Origin: Spisula solida | Lineage: Eukaryota; Mollusca; Bivalvia; Venerida; Mactridae | Assembly (NCBI GenBank): GCA_947247005.1 | Contig: OX365948.1 | Location: 37,514,601-37,578,600 of the forward strand | Length of the DNA stretch: 64,000 bases | Reading direction: 5' to 3' | Shown: one piece after another, positions 24,001 through 34,864 of the stretch | How the letters are laid out: every line of letters starts with the position of its first letter | Numbering within the stretch: the first letter of the stretch is position 1 | The notes under the pieces: generated by a model | What the model saw: only the letters and a program-made list of their open reading frames with translations | Databases searched by the model: none | Told to the model about the DNA's origin: nothing | Position numbers and translations under genes: made by a program

Positions 24001-26809
24001 TCATGAACTGGACATTCATAATAAGTAAATGATGATATAAGCAAACGTTAATTAATGTACTTAGTGGTTAAACATCATAACTGGTGTGGACGTTCAATGT
24101 TGAAGACGTACATGCCCGAAAATGAGGATTACCTCACATTACTACTCTTTTATAAATAATCGAAGGGAATCCATTGGGGGAGTATTCATCGTTGGGTTGA
24201 TAATAGTTTTTTAGCTTTATTTTCATTATATACATGTATTTATTGCTGCACCCGCGGTTATAAGTACACGTACTCGTACGCGCACATACGACATAGAGCA
24301 TTGGTAAGTAAGCCACAAAATGTACTACAGTACGATTTTTCTAGATTAATATCATTTTGTGTTTTTCAAATTTGTCGATAGAATGTAAAATATATTCTCA
24401 CAAAGTTACACAAGCCATTTATTGTTTTCACAAAGCAATATTTATGTATGTGGTTGTATATACTAGAATGTATCTATTATTTTTAATGATTCCATTTCAT
24501 AGCTACTACAGGTCTGACTGGGTGTCGTTACAAAGGTGTCACGTACCACAAAGGTCAATCATGGGATCATGGCTGTCAGTATCAATGTACTTGTATGGAT
24601 GAAACAAATGGAAAGTACGCTTGTAAAGATCTGTAAGTAATATGATCTATCATTTTCCATTTATTGTAAAATTCTAATCCATTATTTCTCCTGAAAGATT
24701 ATGATAATCACTGGTTCAATTCTCTCTCTGAATATTTACCTGCACCTACATACGTATAATTTCAACAAATCTAATGGTGGAATAAACACGGCAAAGTGAG
24801 TTTTTTTCTCTTTTTTGGAATCTGATGTATCACTTTTATTCCATTTCATTTCATGTAAGTAAGTAACGACTTTATTTATAGTGGATAACATATTTGACAG
24901 AGCCAATTTACAATATGGTCCACTTGTAAAAATATAACAATGTTTATATTGTCAATGTAGAGACCATGTACTTGTTTTATTCAAAGACTTGTTGTAAGTT
25001 CTTGCACTTGTTATATTGAAGGCCTTGTTGTAACAAGTACTTGTATTTGTTTTATTAAAGGCCTTGTTGTAAATAGTACTTGCATATGCTTGATTGAAAG
25101 CTTTGTTGTAAAAAGTACTTGCATGTGTTTCATAGAAGGCCTTCTTGTAAATAAGGTATGTGTTGATTTGTTTTGTTATATGTCTATACATGTTAATGTT
25201 TTACTACCATCAGAAAGTATAGATAGTATCATTCTTATAATGTACAAATATGTGTATTTTATACATCCATAGCTGTTTGAAATATATGAATGTTCCATCT
25301 GAATGTAAAATGGTAACACCAAATGGAGAATGTTGCCCACACCCAGATTGTTCCGGAACAAATATACACATGACAAACTTTTCAACAGTCAACTACACTG
25401 GGTACATAGGACTAAGTAAGTCCCAGTTATGTCAACATTTTATAATAACGACATTCGTGTTTTAGAACTGACATTATAACATATTTATTTCAAACAGTTT
25501 GAAAATATGCTACGAGAACATACCAATTATTGTTACATGGCTGTACCTAATCAATACACGGTCTAATTATAGAAGCTATTGTCATATACTCCTGCTTGTA
25601 CCTTATTATTACATGGTTTCATTATATCAGTTGTTCAGCTGTAATAATATACATACAGTTGCACCTTATTATTACATGGTTCAATTAGACACGTTATTAT
25701 AACATACACACAGTTGCACCTTATTATTACATGGTTCAATTAGACACGTTATTACAACATACACACAGTTGCACCTTATTAGTACATGGTTCAATTAGAC
25801 ACGTTGTTATAACATACTCACAGTTGCACCTTATTATCACATGGTTCAATTACACATGTTATTATAACGTACTCATAGTTGTACCTGATTATTACATGGT
25901 TTCACTATGTATGTTGTTATAACATACACACAGTTGCACCTTATGCTTACATGGTTCAAATACACACGATATAATAACATACTCAGAGTTCTACCTTATC
26001 ATTACAAAATGTACTTGGTTTCACTATACTATAATACTATATTATTACATACACACTCTTACGTGTTATTATGGTATCGTTTCAGATGACTGTACATACG
26101 AAGGACAGCATTACAGACAAAATGAGACATGGAGAGACAGTTGTGAATGGGAATGTACATGTCAAGATGCTACTCGTGGATATTACAAATGCCACTCACT
26201 GTATGTATCTATTGTTTCGATGGGCGTTCAAAATATAATATGACTATTGTTATAAAACCCGCATGGTTATTTATGATAATTATATTCTAAAACTCAACTA
26301 TTTTTGTTCATTGCCATTTGTATTTTTTTTGTAGTTAATGTAGTTTATACTAATTTATTTTTGGTCACTTGTTTTAACTACTCTTGGCACCCTATTCCTA
26401 ATGTTATCTGTTTCTGTTTTTGCTAAAAGTACAGCAAGTGAATTAAGGTACCATTGTTATTTCGTCTTAAGTATGATAGCGTCACGGATCGAACCCACAC
26501 CTTCCAACACTCGATGCGATTGCTCTATCACTAACCATTCGAGAAGTGACTTTGTAGATGAGTCATAGCTGATAAAAAAACACAACAAGTTTTATAACTA
26601 TTAAAATAAACGTTGACGGTGTGTGTAATATCATTGTGAAATTGTGTCCATGATTGTATAATGATGTATTACTTTATTGTAGGTGTTATAATTGGGATTT
26701 ACCAACAGCTTGTCACATGGAACCTGCTGCAACAGGAAAATGTTGTCAAACACCAAGTTGTCCCCTTGGTTACAAAATCAACTACCCGGCAGGATATGTT
26801 GTCAACTAG
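11802..26809 (+). CDS. Gene B: secreted protein with two LU and two VWC domains
   Basis: Complete model of 13 exons: 11802-11817, 12012-12059, 14764-14846, 15676-15747, 19258-19366, 21333-21424, 22005-22070, 22515-22620, 23501-23602, 24503-24632, 25273-25415, 26086-26200, 26683-26809. The sum is 1209 bases (402 residues plus TAG), with all phases compatible. Residues 1-22 or so form a signal peptide; two LU domains follow, each over three exons with CC-x4-CN; then a 34-residue Thr-rich linker and two ten-cysteine VWC domains. No membrane segment. All domain borders are phase 1. It could instead be two genes (LU1 alone; LU2-VWC), but I found no second signal peptide in 19367-21332 and the junction stays in frame. 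A poly(A) signal follows at 26877. Paralogue of gene A. Confidence 0.8.
12229..13015 (-). mobile_element. Truncated mariner remnant in gene B intron 2
   Basis: The left end CGAGGGTCATCTGTAAAGTT after TA matches the 8149 element; the minus strand has RKCVAYGGECFE, the same C-terminal-like stretch. The right inverted end is missing, with similarity lost near 13015. Confidence 0.6.
13016..14763. other. Rest of gene B intron 2
   Basis: Segments near 13300-13370 and 14130-14215 are diverged inverted copies sharing AACTTTTCTAAGTCCTCA, so another old inverted-repeat element probably spans them. A G run occurs at 14244-14256. No coding signal other than the exon that follows. Confidence 0.4.
14764..19366 (+). 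CDS. Gene B LU domain 1
   Basis: Exons 14764-14846, 15676-15747 and 19258-19366. Cysteine pattern CYKC, DC, QC, VC, GC, VC, IC, CC-NEPY-CN, LC. It ends in phase 1 after PQ. It is clearly diverged from LU2, so the domain duplication inside the gene is old. Its third exon is separated by a 3.5-kb intron that contains a transposon. Confidence 0.8.
14847..15675. other. Gene B intron inside LU1
   Basis: AT-rich; nothing recognised. Confidence 0.5.
15787..18602. mobile_element. 2.8-kb element with long terminal inverted repeats
   Basis: The arms 15787-16262 and 18138-18602 are inverted copies of each other with high identity; the tips read CACACCGTACAACCCGCTG. A 5-base direct repeat GTAAA flanks both ends (15782-15786 and 18603-18607). 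No transposase frame is visible, so it is probably non-autonomous. The centre has a more GC-rich 200-base stretch (16781-16984). Superfamily unresolved. Confidence 0.75.
16781..16984 (-). other. Unrecognised open stretch inside the long-inverted-repeat element
   Basis: A 67-codon minus-strand frame with more balanced composition than its surroundings, preceded on the minus strand by a pyrimidine-AG acceptor-like sequence (ACTTTTCAG). Not recognised as a known protein. It could be a captured exon or chance. Confidence 0.2.
18603..19257. other. Rest of gene B LU1 intron
   Basis: AT-rich; no feature seen. Confidence 0.5.
19668..20530. repeat. Dispersed repeat related to the 43.7-45.0 kb array
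   Basis: Contains repeated GCTGAATGACCTAG and AGCCGAGCACAGAAAACATT motifs that also occur in the tandem array at 43730-44960. It lies in the intron between the LU1 and LU2 exons. Confidence 0.65.
20531..21332. other. Rest of gene B LU1-LU2 intron
   Basis: AT-rich; no second signal-peptide exon found on inspection. Confidence 0.45.
21333..22620 (+). CDS. Gene B LU domain 2
   Basis: Exons 21333-21424, 22005-22070 and 22515-22620. Very close to the LU domain of gene A, including CLQCTTVE and CC-TGEN-CN. The acceptor at 21333 is phase 1, so it can continue from LU1. Confidence 0.85.
21425..22514. other. Two gene B introns around the middle LU2 exon
   Basis: Introns 21425-22004 and 22071-22514; no repeat recognised. 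Confidence 0.5.
22646..23066 (+). mobile_element. tRNA-derived SINE
   Basis: The tRNA-like head GCGGATTTAGCTCAGTCGGG and T-arm GTGGGTTCAATCCC are followed by a body of about 300 bases and a 3' tail with AAAGCGCCTTTGA and GGGCGCTATATAAAA, a tail type seen in SINEs of aquatic animals. Flanked by near-identical target repeats (ATATTTACTTA-like at 22631-22644 and 23068-23080). Sits in the intron after LU2. Confidence 0.8.
23501..23602 (+). CDS. Gene B Thr-rich linker exon
   Basis: 102 bases, phase 1 at both ends, about 34 residues dominated by Thr, Ser and Ala. Shorter and largely unrelated in sequence to the gene A linker. Confidence 0.75.
23615..23800. mobile_element. Small palindromic MITE-like element
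   Basis: Inverted ends (TTAGATCACAG and CTGTGATTAG), then A-rich and T-rich inverted tracts around a short centre. Confidence 0.45.
24503..25415 (+). CDS. Gene B VWC domain 1
   Basis: Exons 24503-24632 and 25273-25415. Ten cysteines in the same places as gene A VWC1; sequons NFS and NYT follow the last one. A second acceptor 9 bases inside the first exon (ACTACAG) would also keep frame, so the exon may start at 24512. Confidence 0.85.
24957..25150. repeat. About 50-bp diverged tandem repeat
   Basis: About four units of the type AAGGCCTTGTTGTAAATAGTACTTG inside the VWC1 intron, equivalent to 52142-52335 in copy 2. Confidence 0.6.
25601..26015. repeat. 55-bp minisatellite in gene B intron
   Basis: Period 55 measured between successive CAGTTGCACC starts at 25656, 25711, 25766 and 25821; about seven to eight units. 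The units also carry TTATTATTACATGGTTCAAT. Confidence 0.8.
26086..26809 (+). CDS. Gene B VWC domain 2 and C terminus
   Basis: Exons 26086-26200 and 26683-26809, ending GYVVN-stop. Only one terminal cassette exists here, unlike gene A. Confidence 0.85.
26481..26550 (-). other. tRNA-like relic in gene B last intron
   Basis: The minus strand reads TGGTTAGTGATAGAGC (A box) and GGGTTCGATCC (B box), with a five-base GTCAC/GTGAC acceptor-like pairing. Present in both duplication copies (53632-53700). Too degenerate to call a tRNA gene. Confidence 0.4.
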
Positions 26810-28758
26810 ATGATTTATAACAACTTTTCTTAATATTGATATCACAATATGTATAGGCTGGTGGCCTGTTTTGCGTAATAAACTTTGAAACTTGAAACTT
26901 GAAACACAATAGTTCGTACATTGTCAGCATATGATAAATGAAACCTTTCTAGAGCGTCCCTCCATAGAGCAACAACTTATCTTAAGCATATAATCATTGT
27001 GTTCCTGAAGTATCTATTCAATGTACACTTTATCTTTCCAGAGCAACAACCTCTGTCCAACAACCAAACTGTATTTCCTCAAAGGTGTTACTTTAGAAGG
27101 GTTGTACTATAGTTCTTAATTTAATGTAGGGTGACAGCAAAGCATGAGGTCTTTGCAATGTATGTTCTGTTATATGTCAATGTGTTATACTAACAAATAA
27201 ATTTATCAATGTATACTATAAGTCTTGCCTTATTGTTATAATCTAAAGCGGGTCGATATATAGGTTAATACCTTAAACAGAAATGGAAAAATACTGTGTT
27301 CAAGAAATATGTGCATATGGAAAACAACCATTCAGAATTACATCATGTATACCTTAAACTGGAAAGTTATAAATGTACATTATATGACTTAAAACAAGAA
27401 AATGGATATAATTGAAATCATTAAAAGTGCCAACTGTCACCCAAATACGCCCGTCAAATGTATAGACTGCGATTGGTTGTTCGATGGTAAATTCCAGCAT
27501 GATAATTCCAATACAGACAGTGGATAGTTATTAAACAATTTTCAAAAACAACGAAGATTTATAGTAATATGTATTTATTAATATTTGTACGAATTGAAGA
27601 GTAATTAACATATACATAGAGAATATATCTTCGAGGAACTTACATTATACTTCATCTCTAACTATTACAATTCTACACATGTCTGATTCGGAAAAAAATG
27701 TTACAAAAGACATTTGCATTTTTTTTATTTCAATACTACATCAACATTTACTACAACTATCCTTACTCTGAATCACATTCACACATTCTCCTGTTTTCAA
27801 AATAAATATGCTAAAGCGTACTTGTACATTTGTAAAAGTACTAAAAATACAAAATTCATTCTGAAGTTGGTAGCACTTTGTACGCTTCAGCGCCACCTAA
27901 CATATGTCTTCAGAACAGTGTCGCTAACATCACATTAAAAGGTAGCGTTGAAGTTATGAAGGCGTGTAAGAATACACATAGAATATGCACAAGTGTTCAT
28001 TTCAATTAATGTACATGTATATTAAAAGAGGAATTCGGAACATGATTTAAGAACCATTATCTTCGAGAGTCACTATGCTAAAGAAATTTGCAATTTCTTA
28101 CCCACTCGGTTTATTACTGATGGGTTACCTCCCCTCCACTACAAAAAGTGAGATAATCTACAAAATAACGCTTACAACAACTTTTAAAGTCAAAGACCAC
28201 AATGTTTATGTTTATTTTGTGTATTTGAATGTTTCGATCGATCGGAAATTAGTTCAAATTACAATTAACTCAATAAAAATCGTTTGCTCCAAACAGTCAA
28301 TTCCTAGTACATTTTTCGTTCCATGTTTCAATGCACCGCTGTTCTGCATGTAGTTAGAACAAATATCGAGTTACAATCTCTGGACAGTCAATATCACACA
28401 CACAAAATTTAGTTTATAAATATTCATAAATAAAAAAGTTATTTTCATTTCATTCATGTTGCGTATTCAAAGCCGCTCAGTGTGTATTTGTGAATTTCAT
28501 CTTGGTTGGTTGTGTTACTAATTTTTTATTTTAACCACGATGCAAATAAATAATTCAATACAATTTTAACCACTGCGTTTCGACATATTGTTGATACTTT
28601 CGACCAATTTTTAATAATTATTATTGCTAATACCAAATATATTAATCAAGAACCTAGGTGTTTGGTTAGAAGAATTGCTCAGTATAGTTAGAAAAATAAC
28701 ATTATCAAGCATTTAGAACCTCACGTTAACAATACACAACCTTTGTTACGGTTATTCA
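26810..28758. other. Convergent intergenic region between gene B and lectin 1
   Basis: Holds the gene B 3' UTR and, read from the other side, the lectin 1 3' UTR. No third gene supported. Repeated in copy 2 (53959-56812), where a transposon is inserted. Confidence 0.6.
26877..26882 (+). promoter_or_regulatory. Poly(A) signal of gene B
   Basis: AATAAA 68 bases after the stop codon. Confidence 0.6.
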
Positions 28759-31700
28759 TTATTTTTCGGGATGAAGTGTAGAGGCGGTCGTTGTGGTGTA
28801 CGTCTTTTTACAAATCGGTCTGTTACTCTGCCCACATGTGACGTCCACCCAGTCGTCCAAAGATGCTATCCTCGTAACCACACAGTTTTCACCTCCTTCT
28901 CCATTAGGTTCCGAACCAGCCCATTGAAAATAACCAACCAAGTCATTTCTATCTATCCATCTCCACGAGCCTTCATGGTGTGAGTCTGTCATTCCAACCC
29001 AAAATCTTTTAACTGATAAAAACAAAAAATAAGATTAGCACTTCTTGGTTATATAACTATTGGTTAGCGTAAGACTTTCGATCATCGTTATCAAATACAC
29101 AACGATTGAAAGCATTACGATAGCTTTAGCATATTAGTTCCTGGTTAGCTCAGTTTGAAAAGTGCTAGAATAACATCTTACCTGTTCGGGTTTGTTTCCC
29201 TGATCGGGTTGTTTTGTTTCCACTCTAGGTACAATTTTCAATCAGATGCTGCCACATAATATAAATGTGGAGTTTACATACTTATGTTTATACCATCCAC
29301 ATTCGGATATAATAAGTGATTATATCGGTGCACGGGATTTACGTAACACGATCGATAGAATTTGGATGATGGCCAAGTTTCTACAAGATTATACGACACA
29401 ATAAGATCGTACAACACTACTACACAAAATTCAAATATACATGTATAATGGAAATAAGAAAAAATCGGGGATAAAAACGTTGCGTTTCTAGATGTACTAA
29501 GTATATATATAGTCAACGGTAACGATTATTATATCCGAATGTGGATGGTATAAATATATGTATGCATTTTCATTGTAAAACTTGCTCTTCGCAAACACAA
29601 AACCTGCCCAAGGGTACTTGCTAAAATGTATACCATTCTTACAATATAACTCTAGGGAACAAACTCTTACTTAGTTTAAGACTGAACAATGTATACTTAC
29701 AAAGATATTCAAGAAACATTGCCAAATTTCTACTTTCAGTGTGCAAGGTCATTGATGACCATTGATTTTTTGCATGATACAAGTTTATGAATTTGTTCAT
29801 AATTATTTCTTTGTAAGAGTTTGTTCCTTATATTATTGGCTATATCCCCGACAACAAACTTTGACACTTAATACCATGTTGACTTTGTTTGTGAACGAGT
29901 AAGATGTGCAATAAAAATGCTGTCATGCTTCAATAAATTTACTTTATCAATATTTATTTTGGGTTGAACTTCAAGAGTACATGTAGTGCATCATAATACA
30001 ATGCTTATTTTATTCAACAACTTTAATTGGAAGACAAAAAACGCTTTTTAACCAAACTTGCACTATCTCACTAAAGATTAGACTCTACTCCCTTAATGTG
30101 TTGCCAAATGTGAATATTCGCTATGTTAAAATCGAAATGTTATTATTGTAGTTTTTAAACGCCTTGTTTAATTATATTTAAAACGTAAACAAGTGTTGGC
30201 TTTATTAGAGTTGAATGGGGTATGTTTTAGGTCCAAATAGGCTAAGTACTGATCTCCTATGGTTAGCTCACCTGATCTAACTTCTAACTGGCGTAGAATA
30301 AAATCGTGTTCCGCCACATTCCGGATACTAACAAGATGCCCTCCATATGTATTACAGAAAGCCTGAAAGGAGACCGAGTATATATGATATATGTGTCAGA
30401 ACTTGAAGTATCCTCATTGGGTGACAAGGTGGTTGAGTGGGAGCTCCTGACTAGGCACTGGGTCAAATCTCGACCGGGCACATTTCTGAAATGCTTTTCA
30501 GTGTTTTCCACCCAACTATAGATGAACTGGTTGGCACCCCAGATATAGAACTATGCTACCACTCCCGGACACATTTAAACTAAACAAAGGTTAGAGAGGA
30601 TGATCCCGAGCTAACAACTGTCAGTCGAACGCTGTGGAACAAACGACAAAGCATTTCCATTGAACAATTTCACATGTTATATGATAATATAATATTGGAC
30701 AGAAATTATGTAAACTTTCATGACCATAGTGCGACACAGATCAAGTGCACGACAAACACATCAGCAAACGTATTTAAATGTTTCCTGGTGACAAGCATGG
30801 CCAATCAAACATGAGCGTTTTGTTGCCAGTTGGCAGTATCAAATTTAAATGTTTGAAATTGGTAGATACGCATAACTTTACACCAAGTTGTCAGTTAGAT
30901 ATTCCAGCATTATTTTATTACATTACCACATGACAAAAAACTTTACACACCGGCTATCAATTCGAAACCAATCACAAAATGGCAACTAAGTTTACAGCCA
31001 ATTTGAATTTCGAATTTACTCGTACAATTATAGCAATGCGTCAACTATGAGACAACTAAAACTATTAACTTGCCTCCGCGACATCGAAGGTCATTGCTCT
31101 ATCACTAAACAGGTAGCAAGCTGACTGATATGCAATCCAATCATCGTCACACGTTGGTCGCACTGCTGAAACATAGCAAAACAAACTACTACATGTATGG
31201 TATGCCACCATAATGTACTAACGTTACCATTAGGTTAGACTATCCAGTAGTAATTGAGCCTTTGACTCAAGTGCCTGTTAAAGGTTAGAACATGGCTGTG
31301 CTACTGGTAGCTACTCATATACATGTAGCCATGTGGTCCGGCGGCACCAAGCGTTTAGTAGTGTCACGACTGGTTGCTAAAAGTTAAGGGTGTCGAAAGT
31401 ATCCGACTTTTAAAGTATTGTTTTAAGTATGCATGTATACGTGCTTGAAATAAAGAATAATATTGTTAAAGGTGATTTGACAATGACCGTTGAAATCGGA
31501 GAACAGACGAGGTTAATTTCACATTTCTTTGGAAATTCAAGGGCCATAATCCAAGAAGGCTTGCGTCGATTTGGCCCATAGTCGAACTTGGGCGATAGAT
31601 AGAATGCACATAATCATCGTCACTAATTTTGAAGATGGTCCGATAAAAACTATTTGAATCAGAGCACAGATAAGGCTAATTTTACATTTTTTTGGTAGTT

Positions 31701-34453
31701 CAAGGACCATAATTCAAAAAGGCTTGGAGCGATTGGTCCCATTATCGAACGTGGCCTAGATATTACGCCCATAAATATTGCAACCAAGTTCTAAGATGAT
31801 CCGATGAAAACGTTTTGAAACAGAGAACAGACAAATTATTGACGCTGCCGCCCGTACGCTAGACAGCCAGGACGCCAAGGGTGTTCACATAATACGTCCC
31901 GTTTTCAACAGGCGTATAACAAATGTGTCAAACATCATTCCGAACCGAAGCCATATAAACAAAGATGTTTATTTTTGTTTTAAAAATACCGTATCTTCAC
32001 TATTTAGGAAGAACATTGATGATAATCTAGATATTCTATTAATTAATTTATTTTGAAGCATAGCTCCGAGAATTTGACATGCTCCTGACCTTTATGCATG
32101 AATACATTACAAGGTTCTTGCGTTGAATATATACATTTCCGCGAGCAAATCGTGAAATATCGGTCCTTAAGATTAGTGTTGGTATTATACCTCGAGCGTC
32201 TTCGTGATACTTCCCGATTATGACATCATTCAGCCGGGATTATAAATATAGACACTATATCAGCTGTTAAATTATGCTAATTAAAATTCGAGAGTCGTGT
32301 CAAATTCTCTGGACTATATCTTAGTACGCTAAAATCAATAAATACCCATATACCAGGGTTGTTCTTTTAACACAAGGACTATCGCCATAGCGCTTGATTG
32401 GAAGATACACTTGTAACCAACATTCGTTTCATAAGAATTACTCATCAATTTGATTATTTGACAGAACATGATCATAAAAGTTTATGCAAACGAAAACAAA
32501 CTGTGGTGACTATAGTTACCCGACGAAGGACTACCCGGCCCAACCCAAATTAACTGTGGTGACTATAGTAACTCAACGAAGGACTACCCGGCCCAACCCA
32601 AGTTAACTGTGGTGACTATAGTAACTCAACGAAGGACTACCAGGCTTAACCCAAGTTAACTGTGGTGACTATAGTAACCCAACGAAGGACTACCCGGCTT
32701 AACCCAAGTTAACTGTGGTGACTATAGTAACTCAACGAAGGACTACCCGGCCCAACCTAAGTTAACTATGGTGACTATAGTAACCCAAGGAAGGACTAAC
32801 CGGCCCAACCCAAGTTAACTATGGTGTCTATAGTAACTCAACGAAGGACTACCCGGCCCAACCCAAGTTAACGGTGGTGACTATAGTAACTCAACGAAGG
32901 ACTACCCGGCTTAACCAAAGTTAACTGTGGTGACTATAGTAACCCAACGAAGGACTACCCGGCCCAATCCAAGTTAACTGTGGTGACTATAGTAACTCAA
33001 CGAAGGACTACCCGGCCCAACCCAAGTTAACTGTGGTGACTATAGTAACTCAACGAAGGACTACCCGGCTTAACCCAAGTTAACTGTGGTGACTATAGTA
33101 ACTCAACGAAGGACTACCCGGCCCAACCCAAGTTAACTGTGGTGACCATAGTAACTCAACGAAGGACTACCCGGCCCAACCCAATTTAACTTTGGTGACT
33201 ATAGTAACTCAACGAAGGACTACCCGGCCCAACCAAAGTAAACTGTGGTGACTATAGTTACTCAACGAAGGACTACCCGGCCCAATCGGATTATGATACA
33301 ACTTTGTAAAAATAATGGTCATACACCTTAAAACTCAAGAATCTCTTTTAGAAAATCATTTAGGGAATTCTCTTATAGACGGACTACTATTTATATATGT
33401 AATAAACGTTTCCATGGTGTCGTAGTATCAACCAGCTACGATCCGGGTCCGGGCCAACCTAATGCAAAGTGCCGTCGGTTAAAATCATGTTGGCGGTAGA
33501 CACTAATAGTATATTAACATTATAGAAATTGCGAATGCATGCGATATTATCGTTGATATTGCATATAAATATGCTATCGAAAATATTGAAATGGTAAGAG
33601 TGCGTGTTTGGATAACGTCACAATTCTTTGAGTCGGACGTCGACTTGGGCCGGCTCACGTTATATGAACTTAACAAACACTGATGTCATTTGAACCTTTC
33701 GTCGTAGCAAGTTTAAATGAAGAATGGTGTGGATGTATTAGTGTACGTTTTCAGTACTATCAGAGCACAAGTTTTCAAGCATTATCGATCGCCCTAGTAT
33801 TAAATGAACAGCCCACGTACATGTATATACACTCGGCAAAACTTACAAGTTACCACTATAACTTTTTTTATTTTTATTACTTTTTGCATGAAATTTTGTG
33901 TACATGGTATTGACTATTACATGACTGAATAAATAAAGTTTTTTCTTCAAAATTAAATACAGCTGTTAATTGAACCACAACAACATGGTGTTTTTTTACT
34001 TTTAAAAATATTTTTATTGTTATGGTCAAGGGGAGTTAACCATGTCCGAAATTGCATTTTTTATCCAAAGTCGATATTTCTAACTTCTGACAATTTTAAT
34101 CAGATGTTAAAAGCGTCGATTGTATTGTAATTCCACAAACCCAATCGACATGATTTTATGTTAAAACTTTCAGCAAGATCCAACACGTACTGGCCGAGCT
34201 ATGGGCAAATTAACAAATGTGTACTTATAGTTTTGCCGAGTGTATATACATGTATATATAATATAAAACGTTTTCTATTACCTTCCTGTTGGGCAGCCAG
34301 TTTACGCTCTACATTTTCCAGTTGAACTTCCATTCTTATTACCTTTGACATAAGCTGTTCCTGCCAATGGTACGCGGAACATTGTACTTCGTCTGCTGCT
34401 AAAACTTCGCTTAACACACAAATACCGAAAGCAATAATTCCAAATCCGAACAT
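28759..34453 (-). CDS. Lectin 1: secreted C-type lectin
   Basis: Four exons on the minus strand: 34282-34453 (ATG), 31074-31165, 30272-30362, 28759-29012 (TAA); 609 bases, 202 residues. Residues 1-20 form a signal peptide ending VLAA; residues 32-57 form a short charged helix with heptad-like Leu/Val spacing (a possible neck). The CTLD is long form with six cysteines: TC, SAC, FC, NC, TC, IC. It has WVGM, the EPN triplet with a Glu before NC, and WVD, the set linked to Ca2+-dependent mannose-type sugar binding. A Thr-rich tail follows. Phases are 1, 0 and 1. The exon 2 donor is GC (GAG then GCAAGT). Likely a secreted recognition protein; ligand unknown. Confidence 0.88.
29280..29561. mobile_element. 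Inverted-repeat MITE in lectin 1 intron
   Basis: Inverted arms of about 35 bases (CCATCCACATTCGGATATAA and complement) about 210 bases apart. Also at 57334-57603 in lectin 2, where the arm match is slightly better. Confidence 0.6.
31494..31885. repeat. Dimeric bivalve-type dispersed repeat
   Basis: Two related units of about 180 bases, each with CCATAAT, a GATTTGGCCCAT-like core, ATCGAAC and GATGGTCCGATAAAAAC-like ends. I recognise this type from bivalve genomes; the recognition is from memory, not a search. Confidence 0.6.
32499..33287. repeat. 53-bp minisatellite, 15 units
   Basis: Period exactly 53 (first unit at 32499, last at 33241). The unit begins AACTGTGGTGACTATAGTAA and contains ACGAAGGACTACCCGGC. 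Two variant positions (CTCAACG or CCCAACG; CCCAAC or TTAAC) alternate along the array. Lies in lectin 1 intron 1. Confidence 0.95.
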
Positions 34454-34864
34454 ATTCGAGACAAAATGAAAATGTGATATGTCAAAGTAACTGGTTTCGT
34501 AAATTTTGTTGAAAACTAACCGACTTTCAAAGTTTCAACTTTTTAGTGCTTCATCATACATTCACACAGGGCATGTTAATGCAAGCGCTATATTCATATC
34601 TTCTGGTGGATCGTTTGTAAAACATGTTTTCATTGGCTGCCCTGCGTTCTAGGAAAAATAACGTGACGCACGTTTCGTACCTGGTACGTGGTGAATACAC
34701 AACTTCGTGTTGTTGAATATAGACTGTTTAAATCAGTTTATAATTTCCTGGTCTTTCAATAAAATTTTGCGAATACACACCTCTTATCTCCGTTTTGTTG
34801 AATAGGGGCTCAGTAATAATTTCCTGGTTTTTCAATACGATTACATGAAGATATTTTAGTTTAA

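Noticed and set aside
25499..26089. Several ORFs in the VWC1-VWC2 intron
   Set aside because: They translate the 55-bp minisatellite.
30284..30521. Overlapping ORFs on both strands, also at 58326-58590
   Set aside because: Shadows of lectin exon 3; the true frame is set by the FCNTYGGHLVSI stretch and the splice phases.
32499..33287. CRISPR array
   Set aside because: Units of 53 bases are contiguous with no unique spacers, and the genome is clearly eukaryotic with spliced genes.
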